Positions 44,056 to 55,329 of a DNA stretch of 64,000 nt are shown in pieces (the first letter of the stretch is position 1; each line of letters opens with the position of its first letter). Below the pieces are notes generated by a model that did no database searches, was not told where the DNA came from, and saw nothing but the letters and a program-made list of their open reading frames with translations. Both the position numbers and the translations under genes were made by a program. Origin of the DNA: Aurantiacibacter suaedae (GTDB lineage Bacteria; Pseudomonadota; Alphaproteobacteria; Sphingomonadales; Sphingomonadaceae); contig NZ_SKCG01000002.1 in the NCBI RefSeq assembly GCF_005434915.1, forward strand, positions 1 through 64,000, written 5' to 3'.

Positions 44056-46274
44056 CACCCGCAGCCGCCCCCGCCTGCGAGCAAGGGGTCGGTGCCAAAC
44101 CGCGCGACAGCTTCGTCTGTCGCGCGGGACTGGCCATCGACCCACTGCTGGCGCAATTCATCGAGAGCGAAGCCCTGCCCGGAACCGGCATCGACGCCGA
44201 CAGCTTCTGGTCCGGCCTCGCCCGCCTCGCCGCCCAGTTCACGCCCCGGAACCGCGCTCTGCTGGAGCGGCGCGAGGAGCTGCAAACCGCGATTGACAGC
44301 TGGCACCGGAAGAATCCCCAGGCCGGCACCGGCGCACCTGCGCACTTGCTGCGCGAAATGGGCTACCTGGTGCCGGAGCCTGCGCCGTTTACCATCGGCA
44401 CACGGGGGCTCGATCACGAGATTGCCACGCTGGCCGGGCCGCAGCTGGTCGTGCCTGCGCTGAACGCCCGCTTCGTGCTCAACGCCGTGAATGCGCGCTG
44501 GGGCAGCCTTTATGATGCGCTTTACGGCACCGACGCTGTCGATGGCACACTGCCGCAGACACCTGATTATGATCCCGCTCGCGGCGCTGATGTCATCGCC
44601 TGGGGCAAGGCTTTTCTCGATGACTGTGTTCCGCTGGCAAGCGGCAGCTGGTCAGGCTGGACTGGCGGCTCGTTGCAATTGGCGGACGGCACGCAGTTCG
44701 CTGGCACGGAGGGCGAAAACATCCTGCTCCGCCATAACGGGCTGCTGATCGAATTGGTGATCGACGCTGCGAACCCGATCGGCGCGAGCGACCCCGGCGG
44801 CATCGCCGATATTCGCCTCGAATCCGCGCTGTCCACCATCATCGACCTCGAAGACTCGGTCGCGGCGGTGGACGGTGAGGACAAGGTTGCCGGATATCGC
44901 AACTGGCTCGGCGCCCTGCGCGGAGATCTGACGGCTAGCTTCACCAAGGGTAAGCGCACAGTGGACCGCAAGGCCGAGCCCGACCGCACCTATCGCGACG
45001 CTGAGGGTAACGAGCGCGCGCTGCGCACCCGCAGCCTGCTGCTCGTCCGCAATGTCGGCCACCTGATGACCACGCCCGCCGTGCGGCTGGCCGATGGCTC
45101 GGAGATGTTCGAAGGCTTGCTCGATGCCGCCGTCACCGCGCTCGCCGGGCTGCACGACCTCAAGGCTCTCGGCCCCCTGCGCAACAGCGAGAGCGGCGCG
45201 ATCTACATCGTGAAGCCGAAAATGCACGGCCCCGAAGAATGCGCTTTCGCCAACGATCTGTTCGATGCGGTGGAAGACATGCTCAGGCTTGATCGCCACA
45301 CGCTGAAGATCGGCGTGATGGACGAGGAACGCCGCACCAGCGCCAACCTTGCCGCCTGCATCCAAGCCGTGAAGGACAGGGTGTTCTTCATCAACACCGG
45401 CTTTCTCGATCGCACGGGTGACGAGATCCACACCGCGATGCTGGCTGGCCCGGTGCTGCGCAAGGCGGATATCAAGAAAGCCGGATGGATCGCCGCCTAC
45501 GAGGATCGCAATGTCCAGATCGGCCTTGCTTGCGGCTTTGCCGGGCGGGCGCAGATCGGCAAGGGGATGTGGGCCGCGCCCGATGCCATGCACGCGATGC
45601 TGGCCGACAAGATCGCGCACCCCATCAGCGGGGCGAGCACGGCCTGGGTTCCGTCTCCGACTGCCGCAACGCTGCACGCCACCCACTACCATCGCTGCAA
45701 CGTTGCCGAACGCCAACAGGAGCGCCGCGCCGAACCGGTGGCGCCGCTCGAAAAACTGCTCACCGCACCGCTGGCTGAAGACGCCAGGTGGTCGGCGCAG
45801 GACGTGCAGGCCGAACTCGACAACAACGTGCAGGGCATCCTCGGCTATATGGTGCGCTGGATCGACGCCGGCATCGGTTGCTCCAAGGTGCCCGACATCA
45901 ACGATATCGGCTTGATGGAAGACCGTGCCACGCTGCGTATTTCCAGCCAGCATATCGCCAACTGGCTGCTTCATGGCGTGGTTGACCGCGCGATGGTCGA
46001 ACAAACGCTGCAGCGCATGGCCGCAAAGGTGGATGCCCAGAATGCCGGCAACGCGGACTATATCCCGATGGTAGCGAACGGGCCGCAATCCATTGCGCTT
46101 TCCGCCGCAAGCGACCTGATCTTCACAGGCACCTGCCAGCCCTCGGGCTATACCGAGCCGATCCTCCACCAGGCGCGGGCTCGGGCCAAGAGCCCGAAGC
46201 AGCACCGCGAGGTCGACGCCGCTGGCTCACCCGGGAAAGCGTCCTTCTTCGAGGAGCTTCTGCCTCATGGTTAG
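44052..46274 (+). CDS. glcB: Malate synthase G
   Basis: A 740-residue cytoplasmic enzyme that condenses glyoxylate with acetyl-CoA to malate. Length and architecture match the monomeric G form. Visible family blocks are HEIATLAGPQLVVPALNARFVLNAVNARWGSLYDALYGTD (in parts), TIIDLEDSVAAVDGEDK, LLLVRNVGHLMTTPAV, KMHGPEECAFANDLFDAVEDML and the last TGTCQPSGYTEPILH. The metal/glyoxylate residues lie in these blocks. It overlaps the 51-codon gene by four bases. It completes the glyoxylate shunt with aceA. Confidence 0.97.
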   Translation: MTPAAAPACEQGVGAKPRDSFVCRAGLAIDPLLAQFIESEALPGTGIDADSFWSGLARLAAQFTPRNRALLERREELQTAIDSWHRKNPQAGTGAPAHLLREMGYLVPEPAPFTIGTRGLDHEIATLAGPQLVVPALNARFVLNAVNARWGSLYDALYGTDAVDGTLPQTPDYDPARGADVIAWGKAFLDDCVPLASGSWSGWTGGSLQLADGTQFAGTEGENILLRHNGLLIELVIDAANPIGASDPGGIADIRLESALSTIIDLEDSVAAVDGEDKVAGYRNWLGALRGDLTASFTKGKRTVDRKAEPDRTYRDAEGNERALRTRSLLLVRNVGHLMTTPAVRLADGSEMFEGLLDAAVTALAGLHDLKALGPLRNSESGAIYIVKPKMHGPEECAFANDLFDAVEDMLRLDRHTLKIGVMDEERRTSANLAACIQAVKDRVFFINTGFLDRTGDEIHTAMLAGPVLRKADIKKAGWIAAYEDRNVQIGLACGFAGRAQIGKGMWAAPDAMHAMLADKIAHPISGASTAWVPSPTAATLHATHYHRCNVAERQQERRAEPVAPLEKLLTAPLAEDARWSAQDVQAELDNNVQGILGYMVRWIDAGIGCSKVPDINDIGLMEDRATLRISSQHIANWLLHGVVDRAMVEQTLQRMAAKVDAQNAGNADYIPMVANGPQSIALSAASDLIFTGTCQPSGYTEPILHQARARAKSPKQHREVDAAGSPGKASFFEELLPHG

Positions 46275-46323
46275 ACGGCAAGCGCCGCGCGTTCGGCCGT
46301 GAGCCCCTTCGCAAGGGCGGCCC

Positions 46324-48876
46324 TTATGCCGCTTGCCGTCGATCCTTCAGGCTGGCTGCAAAGGCCAGCACCTCATCGGCATCGAGCGGCTTGCTGAACA
46401 GGTAGCCTTGCAGATGCGTGCAACCCAGCTTCGTAAGGGTTGCACGCTGACGCTCCAGCTCGATACCTTCGGCGACAATGCCCATTTCCAGTTCGCGCGC
46501 CAAACCGACAACCGCGCGGACAATCGCCCGCGACGAGCGCGAGGTTTCGACCTCGCGGACGAAAGATTTGTCGATCTTCACCTTGTCGAACGGAAAGCGC
46601 TGAAAATAGCTCAGCGAGGAATAGCCGACCCCGAAATCGTCGATGAGGATCTGAATTCCCAAGGCACGCAAGGCTTCCAGCTGAACAAAGGTCCGCTCGG
46701 CATCCTGAATGACCATCCGCTCGGTCACTTCCAGTTGCAGCCGGGCCGGCTCCAGCCCCGTTTTCTCCAAGGCTGCGGAGATAATTTCAGTCAGATCGCC
46801 GGATTGAAACTGCATCGGCGAGAGATTGACCGCGACCTTTATATCGGATGGCCATTTGCTCGCATCCGCGCAGGCTTGTGCCAGAAGCTGGGCGCCCATC
46901 ACGTTGATCAGGCCGCATTCCTCAGCCAGGGCGATGAAATCATCGGGTCGCACTGGGCCGCGCGAACCATGCCTCCATCGGGCAAGCGCCTCCACGCTCG
47001 TCATCCGGCCGGTCGCAGAGGAAACCACCGGTTGGTATTGCAGCTGCACCTCGCGCGCCTCGATAGCTGTGCGCAGGTCCACCTCGAGCTTGAAGCGATC
47101 CTTTATGGCAGCGTCCATCTCGGCATCGAAGAAGCAGATGCTGCCCCGTTTGTCATTCTTGGCACGGTACAGCGCCAGATCGCCATGCTCGCGCAGTTCT
47201 TCTACCGAGGTGCCATGATCGGGAAAAATGACGATGCCCACTGTCGCGCCGATATGCGCTGTGTGACAGGTCGTCATGATCGGCATGGCCAAACTCTCGA
47301 TCAGCCGGTTGGCCACGCGCGCAGCGCGCTCGCGCAATCGTGACCCGGTGAGAACGACGGTAAATTCGTCTCCGGCCATGCGCGCAACCAGGTCCGTCTG
47401 TTCGGTAACTTCCGCCAGGCGACGGCCGACTTCTTTCAAAACCTCATCGCCAGCCAGATGCCCGAACTGATCGTTCACCGCCTTGAACCGGTCGAGGTCG
47501 ATACTCAAAGTGGCAAAAGGCGTCTGTTCGCCGACCATCTCGTGGAGCGCCTCGACCAGTCTCGCGCGATTGAGCAAGCCTGTAAGCGGATCGGAGCGAG
47601 CCAGGCGATCATTTTCCGCCTCGGTGTCGCGCATCCTGGTCAGGTCTTCGGCCATGCCGAGAATATACTGGGCCGGGCGGTCCGGCCCATCCGCCAGCAC
47701 GCGCGTTGTCCTGATATTGACGCGCGTACCATTGTCCTTCGTAAATACGCTTTCGTGAACGAAGGGTTCGGATGACGCCGCGGCCAATCGATCACGGCGC
47801 TCGAAATTTTCTCCCACGCCCGGAAAGAGTTCACTGTCACTGTGGCCGATTAGCTGGTCGGCGCTACGACCGATAAGCTCCTCGGCCTTTTTGTTGAGAA
47901 ACAGATATTTGCGCGTGCACGCATCTTTCACGAACAGCATCACCGGCAAGTTGGTGACGATCGTGTTCAGAAACTGGCGAGCATGATGGCGGTCACTTTC
48001 CAGCTGCTTGCGCTCGCTTATGTCGCGAACGATTGCCGCAAATCCGCCCTCAGCCTGCGCCTCCCCCCATGGAGCGAACGACAGTTCGACGGGAAACTGG
48101 TGACCGTCCGCATGGCGGGCCTCAAGTTCCACGGACGCACCAAAGAGGTGCGCCTGATCATCGGGTGCGGCGTTCTCAGCCACACTTTGCTGCCATGTCT
48201 GAAACCGCTCCGGGATAAGTAAATCAACGTGGTGACCCAGTGCGTCCTGGCTCAAATGGCCAAACATCCTTTCCCCTGCCGCGTTGAGAAACACGATGGT
48301 GCCGGATCGGTCTACAGCGATCACCGCATCGGATGTTGTATCGATAACCTTCGCCGCGATCTCGTCTGCCCGCCGTTTGGCGCGGGCTCTGATCAGCTCT
48401 CCTGCAAGCCGCGCGAAATCTTCCAGAACCTTTCGCTCGGCATCTTCGAAGGTGGCGCGGGGCTTGTCATCGATGATGCACAGAGTGCCCACACATGCAC
48501 CCGAGGCAGCGAAGATCGGCGCGCCGGCATAGAAGCGAATTCCGGTTTCGCCGGTGACGAGGGGATTGTTGCAAAAACGGATGTCTTCGCGCGCATCTTT
48601 TACAACGAGCGTTCGGCCGATGCGAACTGCATGATCGCAAAAGGCGATGTCGCGCGGCGTCTCTTGGAACGGAATCGCGTGGTGCGCTTTGAACCACTGC
48701 CGGTCGGCATCGATCAGACTGATTGCTGCACTGCGCGTTTTCAGCGCGTTCGCGGCCAATCGCGTCAAGCTGTCAAACTCGTGTTCCGCCGGCGTGTCGA
48801 GAATTGCGAGATCCGCCAGCGCGGCCAGGCGCTCATCCTCGCATCCCTGTGTGTGCGGATGGTTCGACATGTCCAT
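46324..48876 (-). CDS. GAF-PAS-PAS-GGDEF-EAL c-di-GMP protein
   Basis: A 850-residue cytoplasmic signalling protein. Residues 1-about 165 are a GAF domain of the type that starts LAALADLAILDTPAEHEFD. PAS domains follow at about 175-295 and 305-420. The GGDEF domain (430-590) has AGDEF near residue 500 in place of GGDEF, a change found in both active and inactive cyclases. The EAL domain (from about 595) keeps EALARW, the DDFGVGYSS loop, KIDKSFV and GYLFSKP, so it should be an active c-di-GMP phosphodiesterase. No membrane segment is present, so the sensors are cytoplasmic. Single gene. A palindrome lies about 20 bases upstream of the start. Confidence 0.95.
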   Translation of the reverse strand: MDMSNHPHTQGCEDERLAALADLAILDTPAEHEFDSLTRLAANALKTRSAAISLIDADRQWFKAHHAIPFQETPRDIAFCDHAVRIGRTLVVKDAREDIRFCNNPLVTGETGIRFYAGAPIFAASGACVGTLCIIDDKPRATFEDAERKVLEDFARLAGELIRARAKRRADEIAAKVIDTTSDAVIAVDRSGTIVFLNAAGERMFGHLSQDALGHHVDLLIPERFQTWQQSVAENAAPDDQAHLFGASVELEARHADGHQFPVELSFAPWGEAQAEGGFAAIVRDISERKQLESDRHHARQFLNTIVTNLPVMLFVKDACTRKYLFLNKKAEELIGRSADQLIGHSDSELFPGVGENFERRDRLAAASSEPFVHESVFTKDNGTRVNIRTTRVLADGPDRPAQYILGMAEDLTRMRDTEAENDRLARSDPLTGLLNRARLVEALHEMVGEQTPFATLSIDLDRFKAVNDQFGHLAGDEVLKEVGRRLAEVTEQTDLVARMAGDEFTVVLTGSRLRERAARVANRLIESLAMPIMTTCHTAHIGATVGIVIFPDHGTSVEELREHGDLALYRAKNDKRGSICFFDAEMDAAIKDRFKLEVDLRTAIEAREVQLQYQPVVSSATGRMTSVEALARWRHGSRGPVRPDDFIALAEECGLINVMGAQLLAQACADASKWPSDIKVAVNLSPMQFQSGDLTEIISAALEKTGLEPARLQLEVTERMVIQDAERTFVQLEALRALGIQILIDDFGVGYSSLSYFQRFPFDKVKIDKSFVREVETSRSSRAIVRAVVGLARELEMGIVAEGIELERQRATLTKLGCTHLQGYLFSKPLDADEVLAFAASLKDRRQAA

Positions 48877-48896
48877 TCACGCACATTAAAAGCGTG

Positions 48897-48912
48897 ACGG
48901 TTATTAAACCGT
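48897..48912. promoter_or_regulatory. Palindrome before the GGDEF-EAL gene
   Basis: ACGGTT (48897-48902), ATTA, AACCGT (48907-48912) is a perfect 6-4-6 dyad, 20 bases upstream of the GGDEF-EAL start. On the minus strand TTGTCA lies upstream of it at a distance that fits a -35 element. It could be an operator; the regulator is unknown. Confidence 0.35.
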
Positions 48913-49033
48913 TGAGGCCTATGCAGTTTCACTTGTCACGTTGACAAAGCCCGAGATCGGCGGGCCGCCATGGAGCCAGCTTCCGGCGGCAAAGGACGGG
49001 AAGCGAAGCGCATGGCAATGGCCGCCAGCGGCA

Positions 49034-52000
49034 TCATTCTTTAGGGTTTCCGAAGCCGCCGCCGCCGGGCGTCAGGATCACGAAGGCATCGCCCGGCTGC
49101 ATCTGTGCGCTCTGCGTGGCGGACAGATCCTCGCGCGAGCCATCGGCCCGCTCCACCCAGTTGCGCCCCGGTTGCGCATCGCCCCCGCCGCAGATGCCGC
49201 GCGGTGCGACCTTGCGCCGATTGGCGAGCATGTTTGCGCGCATCTGCTCAAGAAACGTGATCCGCCGCTCCACGCCTTCGCCGCCCTTGTGCGCGCCCTT
49301 GCCGCCGGAGCCTTGCCGGATGGCAAAGCGGTCAAGCCGCACCGGCATACGCGTTTCGAGCACTTCCGGGTCGGTCAGGCGGCTGTTCGTCATGTGGGTC
49401 TGCACCGCGCTCGTCCCGTCATGGTCCGGCCCCGCACCCGAGCCCCCGGCGATGGTCTCGTAATACTGGTGGCTATCGTTGCCGAAGGTGAAATTGTTCA
49501 TCGTGCCCTGCGAGGGCGCAAGCCGCCCGGTGGCGGCGAACAGCGCATCGGTCACCACCTGGCTCGTCTCGACATTGCCCGCGACCACGGCCGCACCGGG
49601 TGCGGGATTAAGCATCGAGCCTTCGGGAACGACCAGCTCGACCGGGTGCAGGCAGCCGTCGTTCATCGGGATCGTATCGTCGATCAGGGTGCGCAGAACA
49701 TAGAGCGCAGCGGCGCGCGTGATCGAGTGGGGGGCGTTGAAATTGCCCGGCTGCTGCGCGCTCGTGCCGGTGAAATCAAACACTGCCGAGCGATTGTCGC
49801 GGTCGATCCGGATCGCGACTTTGACCACCGCGCCGCTGTCCATTTCGTAGGCGAAACTGCCGTCGTCCAGCTTGCCCAGCAAGCGGCGAACGCTCTCCTC
49901 GGCATTGGCGAGGACGTGGCCCATATAGGCGCTGACGACCTCGCCGCCCTGATCGCGCGCGGCAGTTTGCAGAAGTTCGACCCCGCGCGTACAGGCGGCA
50001 AGCTGGGCACGCAGGTCCGACAGGTTGCGGTCGGGGTTGCGAGCGGGGTATTTCGCGGAGGCGAGCGCTTTGCGCACGGCAGCCTCGCGGAAGGCGCCTT
50101 CGCCGACCATCAGAAGGTTGTCGATCATTACGCCTTCTTCCTCGATGGTCCGGCTTTCGGGCGGCATCGAGCCCGGAGCGATCCCGCCTATATCGGCATG
50201 GTGGCCGCGCGCAGCGACAAACGCATCGGGTTCCTTGGCCGTATCATCGTAGAAGACAGGCACGATCACGGTGATGTCGGGCAGATGGGTGCCGCCGTGG
50301 AACGGATCGTTGAGCACATTGGCATCACCGCGCCGGAAGCCGCGACCGTCCCGCGCCTCGCCGCGCTCCTCAATCACGCGGGCGATGGAGTTGCCCATGC
50401 TGCCCAGATGCACGGGGATATGCGGCGCATTGGCGATCAGCGCGCCTTCGCGGTCGAACAGCGCGCAGGAGAAGTCGAGCCGTTCCTTGATGTTGACCGA
50501 GGTTGCGGTGGATTGCAGCACCACGCCCATTTCCTCGGCAATCGCCATGAACAGGTTGTTGAAGATTTCCAGCCGCACCGGATCGACCTGCGTGCCTGCC
50601 GCGCGGTCACGCTCCAGCGGCACCTGGCGGCTGAGGACCAGGCTGCCCTCTTCGGCCAGCTTCGCCTGCCAGCCCGGTTCGATCACAGTGGTCGAGCCGG
50701 GATCGATAATCAGCGCTGGTCCGTCGACCGTCTCGCCAACGCCGAGCGCGGCACGCTCGATCGTGCGCCAGTGGCCCGTGGCCTCCCCCTCGGCGGCAAT
50801 AGGTTGCGCGACGGCTTCGCCAAGCCCGCCCGAAATGCCGCTCGCTTCGACACTCAGCGCTTCGACGATGATCGGTGCCTTGTCGTCGGAATAGCCGAAG
50901 CGCTGGCGATGGCTGATGCGGAACGCGGCATCCATCGCCTCCGCTGCGGTACAATCAATTGTGAGCGTGGAATCGCTGCCTTCGAAGCGCAAACGGGCAC
51001 GGCTGTGCAGCGTCACGGCCTCCGCGGCGATCCCCTGTTCGACCAGCGCTGTGCGCGCTTCATCTTGGAGCGTGGACAAGTCCACTGCAAAGTCTTCGCC
51101 AAGCTGGCGCACAAGGCTGACCTCGCGGATCGCCTTCACCGGGGCGAGGCCGATCCCGTATGCGGAGAGGATGCCCGCCAGCGGGTGGACCAGCACGGTT
51201 TCGATGCCCAGTTCGTCGGCGACCTTGCAGGCATGTTGCCCGCCCGCCCCGCCGAAGCAGGCGAGCGCATAGGCCGTCACGTCGTGGCCGCGCGCGACCG
51301 AAATCTTGCGGATGGCGTTGGCCATGCTGTCGACCGCGATGGCGAGAAAGCCCTCGGCAATTTCCTCAAGCGCCTTCGGCTCCCCAAGCGATGCGGCGAC
51401 CTCCTCCAGCCGTGACTTGGCGGCAGCCGGATCGAGCGGCTGGTCGCCATCGGAGCCGAAAACCGAGGGGAAGAACGCCGGATCTATCCGACCGAGAAAG
51501 AGGTTGCAGTCGGTGACGGTTAGTGGGCCGCCCTTGCGGTAGCAGGCTGGCCCCGGATGCGCACCCGCGCTCTCCGGCCCGACGCGAAAGCGTGACCCGT
51601 CGAAGGAGCAGATGGAGCCGCCACCCGCCGCGACAGTGTGGATCTGCATCATTGGTGCTGCCACCCGCACGCCCGCGACGACGCTGTCACCGGTCAGCTC
51701 GTATTCGCCCGCATAGTGCGCGACATCGGTGCTGGTTCCGCCCATGTCGAAGCCGATCAGCTTGTCGTGCCCGAGCGCCTCTCCGGTCGCGACCATGCCC
51801 ACCACGCCGCCCGCCGGGCCGGAGAGGATCGCATCCTTGCCGCGAAACGCGCCGACCTCGGCCAGCCCGCCGTGCGACTGCATGAAACGCAAGGCCCCGG
51901 TCTCGGGAAGCCCTGCCTGCAGCCCGTCGGTATAACGTCGCAGCACGGGCGAAAGGTAGGCATCGACCGCGGTGGTATCGCCGCGCGGGACCAGCTTGAT

Positions 52001-52597
52001 TAGCGGCGAAACCTCGTGGCTGACGCTGACCTGCGCAAAGCCCAGTTCGCGCGCGAGCTGCGCCAGCTGTTCTTCATGATCGCGATGGTTCCACCCGTGC
52101 ATCAGCACGATGGCAAGCGCGTCGAAACCCTCGTCGCGCAGCGCCATAAAGTCACGCCGGGCAGCATCGAGATCGAGCGCGCGCAGAACCGTACCATCGA
52201 CCGAGACCCGCTCGTCCACTTCCACCACGCGGGACGGCAATTGTTCGGGCAGAACGATATGGCGGGCGAAGATATCGGGCCGCGCCTGCGTGCCGATCCT
52301 GAGCACATCGCCAAAGCCGCGCGTGATCGCGAGGGCAAGCCGCTCGCCCTTGCGCTCCAGCAGGGCGTTCGTCGCCACGGTGGTGCCGATCCGCATTTCG
52401 GCAATAGGCCCTGCGCCATGGCGCTCCATCAGCCGCCGGACCGATTCACTCGCCGCATCATCGTAGCGCCCCGGGTCTTCCGAGAGCAGTTTGTCGGTAA
52501 CCAGCTGCCCGTCGGGAGCGGTGGCAACGACATCGGTGAAGGTGCCGCCACGATCGATTGCGAAGCGCCAGGTTCCGGGCTGTTCTGGATGGGGCAT
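49034..52597 (-). CDS. Fused hydantoinase A/B (5-oxoprolinase family)
   Basis: A 1187-residue ATP-dependent ring-opening enzyme with HyuA- and HyuB-like parts in one chain. The N-terminal ASKHA-type domain (to about residue 690) starts [14 protein letters not shown] and has [14 protein letters not shown]. The HyuB part (about 700-1185) begins [20 protein letters not shown] and has the HADIGG motif. Fused OplaH-type proteins open 5-oxoproline to glutamate with ATP. Specificity for 5-oxoproline or another hydantoin or lactam is not settled by sequence. It appears monocistronic. Confidence 0.93.
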   Translation of the reverse strand: MPHPEQPGTWRFAIDRGGTFTDVVATAPDGQLVTDKLLSEDPGRYDDAASESVRRLMERHGAGPIAEMRIGTTVATNALLERKGERLALAITRGFGDVLRIGTQARPDIFARHIVLPEQLPSRVVEVDERVSVDGTVLRALDLDAARRDFMALRDEGFDALAIVLMHGWNHRDHEEQLAQLARELGFAQVSVSHEVSPLIKLVPRGDTTAVDAYLSPVLRRYTDGLQAGLPETGALRFMQSHGGLAEVGAFRGKDAILSGPAGGVVGMVATGEALGHDKLIGFDMGGTSTDVAHYAGEYELTGDSVVAGVRVAAPMMQIHTVAAGGGSICSFDGSRFRVGPESAGAHPGPACYRKGGPLTVTDCNLFLGRIDPAFFPSVFGSDGDQPLDPAAAKSRLEEVAASLGEPKALEEIAEGFLAIAVDSMANAIRKISVARGHDVTAYALACFGGAGGQHACKVADELGIETVLVHPLAGILSAYGIGLAPVKAIREVSLVRQLGEDFAVDLSTLQDEARTALVEQGIAAEAVTLHSRARLRFEGSDSTLTIDCTAAEAMDAAFRISHRQRFGYSDDKAPIIVEALSVEASGISGGLGEAVAQPIAAEGEATGHWRTIERAALGVGETVDGPALIIDPGSTTVIEPGWQAKLAEEGSLVLSRQVPLERDRAAGTQVDPVRLEIFNNLFMAIAEEMGVVLQSTATSVNIKERLDFSCALFDREGALIANAPHIPVHLGSMGNSIARVIEERGEARDGRGFRRGDANVLNDPFHGGTHLPDITVIVPVFYDDTAKEPDAFVAARGHHADIGGIAPGSMPPESRTIEEEGVMIDNLLMVGEGAFREAAVRKALASAKYPARNPDRNLSDLRAQLAACTRGVELLQTAARDQGGEVVSAYMGHVLANAEESVRRLLGKLDDGSFAYEMDSGAVVKVAIRIDRDNRSAVFDFTGTSAQQPGNFNAPHSITRAAALYVLRTLIDDTIPMNDGCLHPVELVVPEGSMLNPAPGAAVVAGNVETSQVVTDALFAATGRLAPSQGTMNNFTFGNDSHQYYETIAGGSGAGPDHDGTSAVQTHMTNSRLTDPEVLETRMPVRLDRFAIRQGSGGKGAHKGGEGVERRITFLEQMRANMLANRRKVAPRGICGGGDAQPGRNWVERADGSREDLSATQSAQMQPGDAFVILTPGGGGFGNPKE

Positions 52598-52808
52598 GGA
52601 AGCTTGGGGTTCTCCTTAAAGAAACTTCGTTCAGATTACTTAGGCCCCATCGTCCACATCGCAAGATTTGCCGCAAGCCGCAGGCAAAGGGGAACATTTT
52701 GCACAAATCGCGCCGCTCGCGCCCGAACGGATAACATGCGCTATATGGCGCCTCGCACAGGGCACGGGGCGCTAAACTACACGCAATGCCCGTGCCGAAA
52801 AGCGGAAC

Positions 52809-55100
52809 TTACCCTCTCACGATCCGCACGGGCACGCCCTTGCTCGCAGGCGTCTGTGAAAGCTTGTCGTGATACCACAGCGGCACCAAAGCGTTGAGTT
52901 CGGGGAAATAGCCCGCCAGCGTGCCCTTGGGCAGGTCATAAGGGGTGACGGTCAGGCCCGAAACGGCGCGCTCCTGCGCATCATGGCCATCGCTGTCGGT
53001 CTGCAACGTGACCTCCTCGCCTTCAGACAGGCCCTCACTCACGATGTCTTCCGGCCGCATCAAAACGATCATCCTGCTGCCCTTGAGGCCGCGCAGCCGA
53101 TCGTCGTGGCCGTATATCGTGGTGTTGAACTGGTCGTTCGAGCGCAACGTTACGAGGTGATAGCGCCCTTGCGCATCGCCGATGCCGCAAGAGGTAAGGC
53201 TGTCGGGATCGGTGAATTCCGCCTTTCCGCTTTCTGTTTTCCAGATGCGGTCGCGTGCAGCATTGCCTCGGTAGAAGCCGCCGGGCTGGTTCATGCGCGC
53301 ATTCATGTCGTGGAATTCGTCGGGGAATGTCTGCGCGATCAGGTCGCGGATACGGGAATAATCGGCCTGCCAGGCATCCCAGGTCAACTTCGGGTTGCGG
53401 CCGTCCAAGGTGGCCTTGGCAAGGCCGCAGACGATGGCGGTCTCGCTCTTGAGATGCTCGCTCGCCGGTTCGCGCTTGCCGATCGAACCGTAGATATGGC
53501 TGAAGCTGTCCTCCATGCTCACCTGCTGATTCCCGCTTTCCTGAATGTCCTCCTCCGCTCGCACAAGGCAGGGCAGGATCCAGCTTGCCTTGCCGGGCAT
53601 ACAATGGGTGGAGTTCAGCTTGGTAGCGATGTGAACGGTCAGTTCCATATCGCGCCAGGCCGGATGAACACGCAGGTGATCTGGCACCGCCTTGGCGAGA
53701 TTGCCGCCAAGCCCGATGAACCCCTTGTTCTCACCCCTCAGCATCGCTTCGAGAAATTCGACCGTGTTGCGGCCATCCTCTTCAGGCGTTTCGAGATCGA
53801 GCAGTTCACGATATTTTTCGACCGGCGCCAGCTTGGTCTTTTCGGTGATTCCCACAGTGCGCTGGCCCTGCACGTTGGAATGGCCGCGGATGGGGGAAAT
53901 GCCGGCACCCTGCCGCCCGATGTTCCCCGATAGCAGCAGCAGATTCACCAGCATTCCGATGGCCTGCGAACCATGCACGTGCTGGGTCAGCCCCATGCCA
54001 TAGATCCCGATCACGTTCTTCGCCTCTGCGTAGACGTCACCCGCGGCTTCAAGCTGCGGGCGCGATATGCCGGAGGCGGTTTCGAGCTGCTGCCAATCGG
54101 TGGATTTAAGCGTCTCGATGAAGGCATCGAAGCCGTGCGTGTGCTGCTGAACGAACTGCTCGTCGAGCACCCGCGCTGCGCCTGCGGCTTTTGCCTGTTC
54201 GTCGCGCTCTATAACCCGCTTGCAAATGCCCATCAGCGCAGCGATATCGCCGCCCGCCCGCACCTGAAGATACATGTGGCTCATTTCGGTCGGGCTGCCG
54301 AGCGTCATCTGCTTTGGGTTCTGCGGATTGGTAAATTCCAGCAGGCCCTTTTCCCGCAAGGGATTGAGCACGATGATCTTACAGCCCCGCTTCACCGCCT
54401 CTTGCAAGGGGTGCAGAATGCGCGGCGAATTGGTGCCGGGGTTCTGCCCGCAGTAGAAGATCGCGTCGCAATGCTCGAGATCGTCGAGCTGGCACGTGCC
54501 CACCGATGACCCGGTGACCTTCTTGAGCCCGACAGACGTCGTCTCATGGCACATGTTCGAACTGTCGGGCAGGTTATTGTGGCCATAGGCGCGCGCAAAA
54601 ATGGCGTAGAGATAACTCGCCTCTAACCCGGCCTTGCCGCTGGCGTAAAAGGTCACCGATTTCGGATCGAGCTGGTTCAGTTTCGCGGCGATGCCTTCGA
54701 ACGCCTCTTCCCAGCTTGCCTCGACATATCTGTCGCTTGCCGCGTCATAGCGCATCGGGTGGGTCAGGCGGCCCTGCATTTCGAGATCGTAATCCGACCA
54801 TCCGGCCAGTTCACTCACGCTGTGTTCGGCGAAGAAATCGGGAGTGCAGCGCTTGCTAGTCAGATCCCACAAGGTTGCCTTCGCGCCGTTCTCGCAAAAC
54901 TCGAAGACGTGGGGATTGGGCGGTTTAGCCCAGGCGCAGGAGGAGCACATGTAGCCGCCGGGCTTGTTCTGCACCTTCAGGGTCGCAGCGGCGCCGGGGC
55001 CAGCCTGGCCGGAAAGCTCTATCCGGGTCATGCCCTTGAGCGAGCCCCACCCTCCTGCAGACCCCTCATATTCTATCGGATCGGGAAGAGTGTCGGCCAT
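52809..55100 (-). CDS. FdhF/YdeP-type molybdopterin oxidoreductase
   Basis: A 763-residue cytoplasmic protein of the YdeP/FdhF group of the DMSO-reductase superfamily. Near the start are CSSCAW and FEFCENG, cysteines for an Fe-S cluster. NMCHETTS at about residue 185 is where formate dehydrogenases carry their Mo-ligating Cys or Sec. The C-terminal molybdopterin-binding domain contains YHLVTLRSNDQFNTTIYG, and the tail ends KGVPVRIVRG. YdeP of E. coli helps acid resistance, but the reaction is not known. I start at ATG 55100; an upstream extension covers the divergent regulator region. No electron-transfer partner gene is adjacent. Confidence 0.9.
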   Translation of the reverse strand: MADTLPDPIEYEGSAGGWGSLKGMTRIELSGQAGPGAAATLKVQNKPGGYMCSSCAWAKPPNPHVFEFCENGAKATLWDLTSKRCTPDFFAEHSVSELAGWSDYDLEMQGRLTHPMRYDAASDRYVEASWEEAFEGIAAKLNQLDPKSVTFYASGKAGLEASYLYAIFARAYGHNNLPDSSNMCHETTSVGLKKVTGSSVGTCQLDDLEHCDAIFYCGQNPGTNSPRILHPLQEAVKRGCKIIVLNPLREKGLLEFTNPQNPKQMTLGSPTEMSHMYLQVRAGGDIAALMGICKRVIERDEQAKAAGAARVLDEQFVQQHTHGFDAFIETLKSTDWQQLETASGISRPQLEAAGDVYAEAKNVIGIYGMGLTQHVHGSQAIGMLVNLLLLSGNIGRQGAGISPIRGHSNVQGQRTVGITEKTKLAPVEKYRELLDLETPEEDGRNTVEFLEAMLRGENKGFIGLGGNLAKAVPDHLRVHPAWRDMELTVHIATKLNSTHCMPGKASWILPCLVRAEEDIQESGNQQVSMEDSFSHIYGSIGKREPASEHLKSETAIVCGLAKATLDGRNPKLTWDAWQADYSRIRDLIAQTFPDEFHDMNARMNQPGGFYRGNAARDRIWKTESGKAEFTDPDSLTSCGIGDAQGRYHLVTLRSNDQFNTTIYGHDDRLRGLKGSRMIVLMRPEDIVSEGLSEGEEVTLQTDSDGHDAQERAVSGLTVTPYDLPKGTLAGYFPELNALVPLWYHDKLSQTPASKGVPVRIVRG

Positions 55101-55329
55101 GATAAATTCCTCGTGCCAAAATGCGGCTTTCGCTTTTTCGAATGACAGATCGCCACCCCGGGTTCCCGACAAACCGGCGTTGCCGGGAAATAATCCACGC
55201 CCGTTCGGTCAGGCCCAGAGGCAAGCGACCTTGCGCCATGAGATGGCGCTGCACGGCTTGCGCCCATCTGTCATAGCACGGTCATTTCCGGCTTGCAGAG
55301 GTTCCCCCGTCCAATTGGGGAATGAGTGG

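Noticed and set aside
48941-51415. An 824-codon open frame on the plus strand
   Set aside because: Antisense to the hydantoinase/5-oxoprolinase gene. It is rich in Arg, His, Ala and Gly without any family motif.
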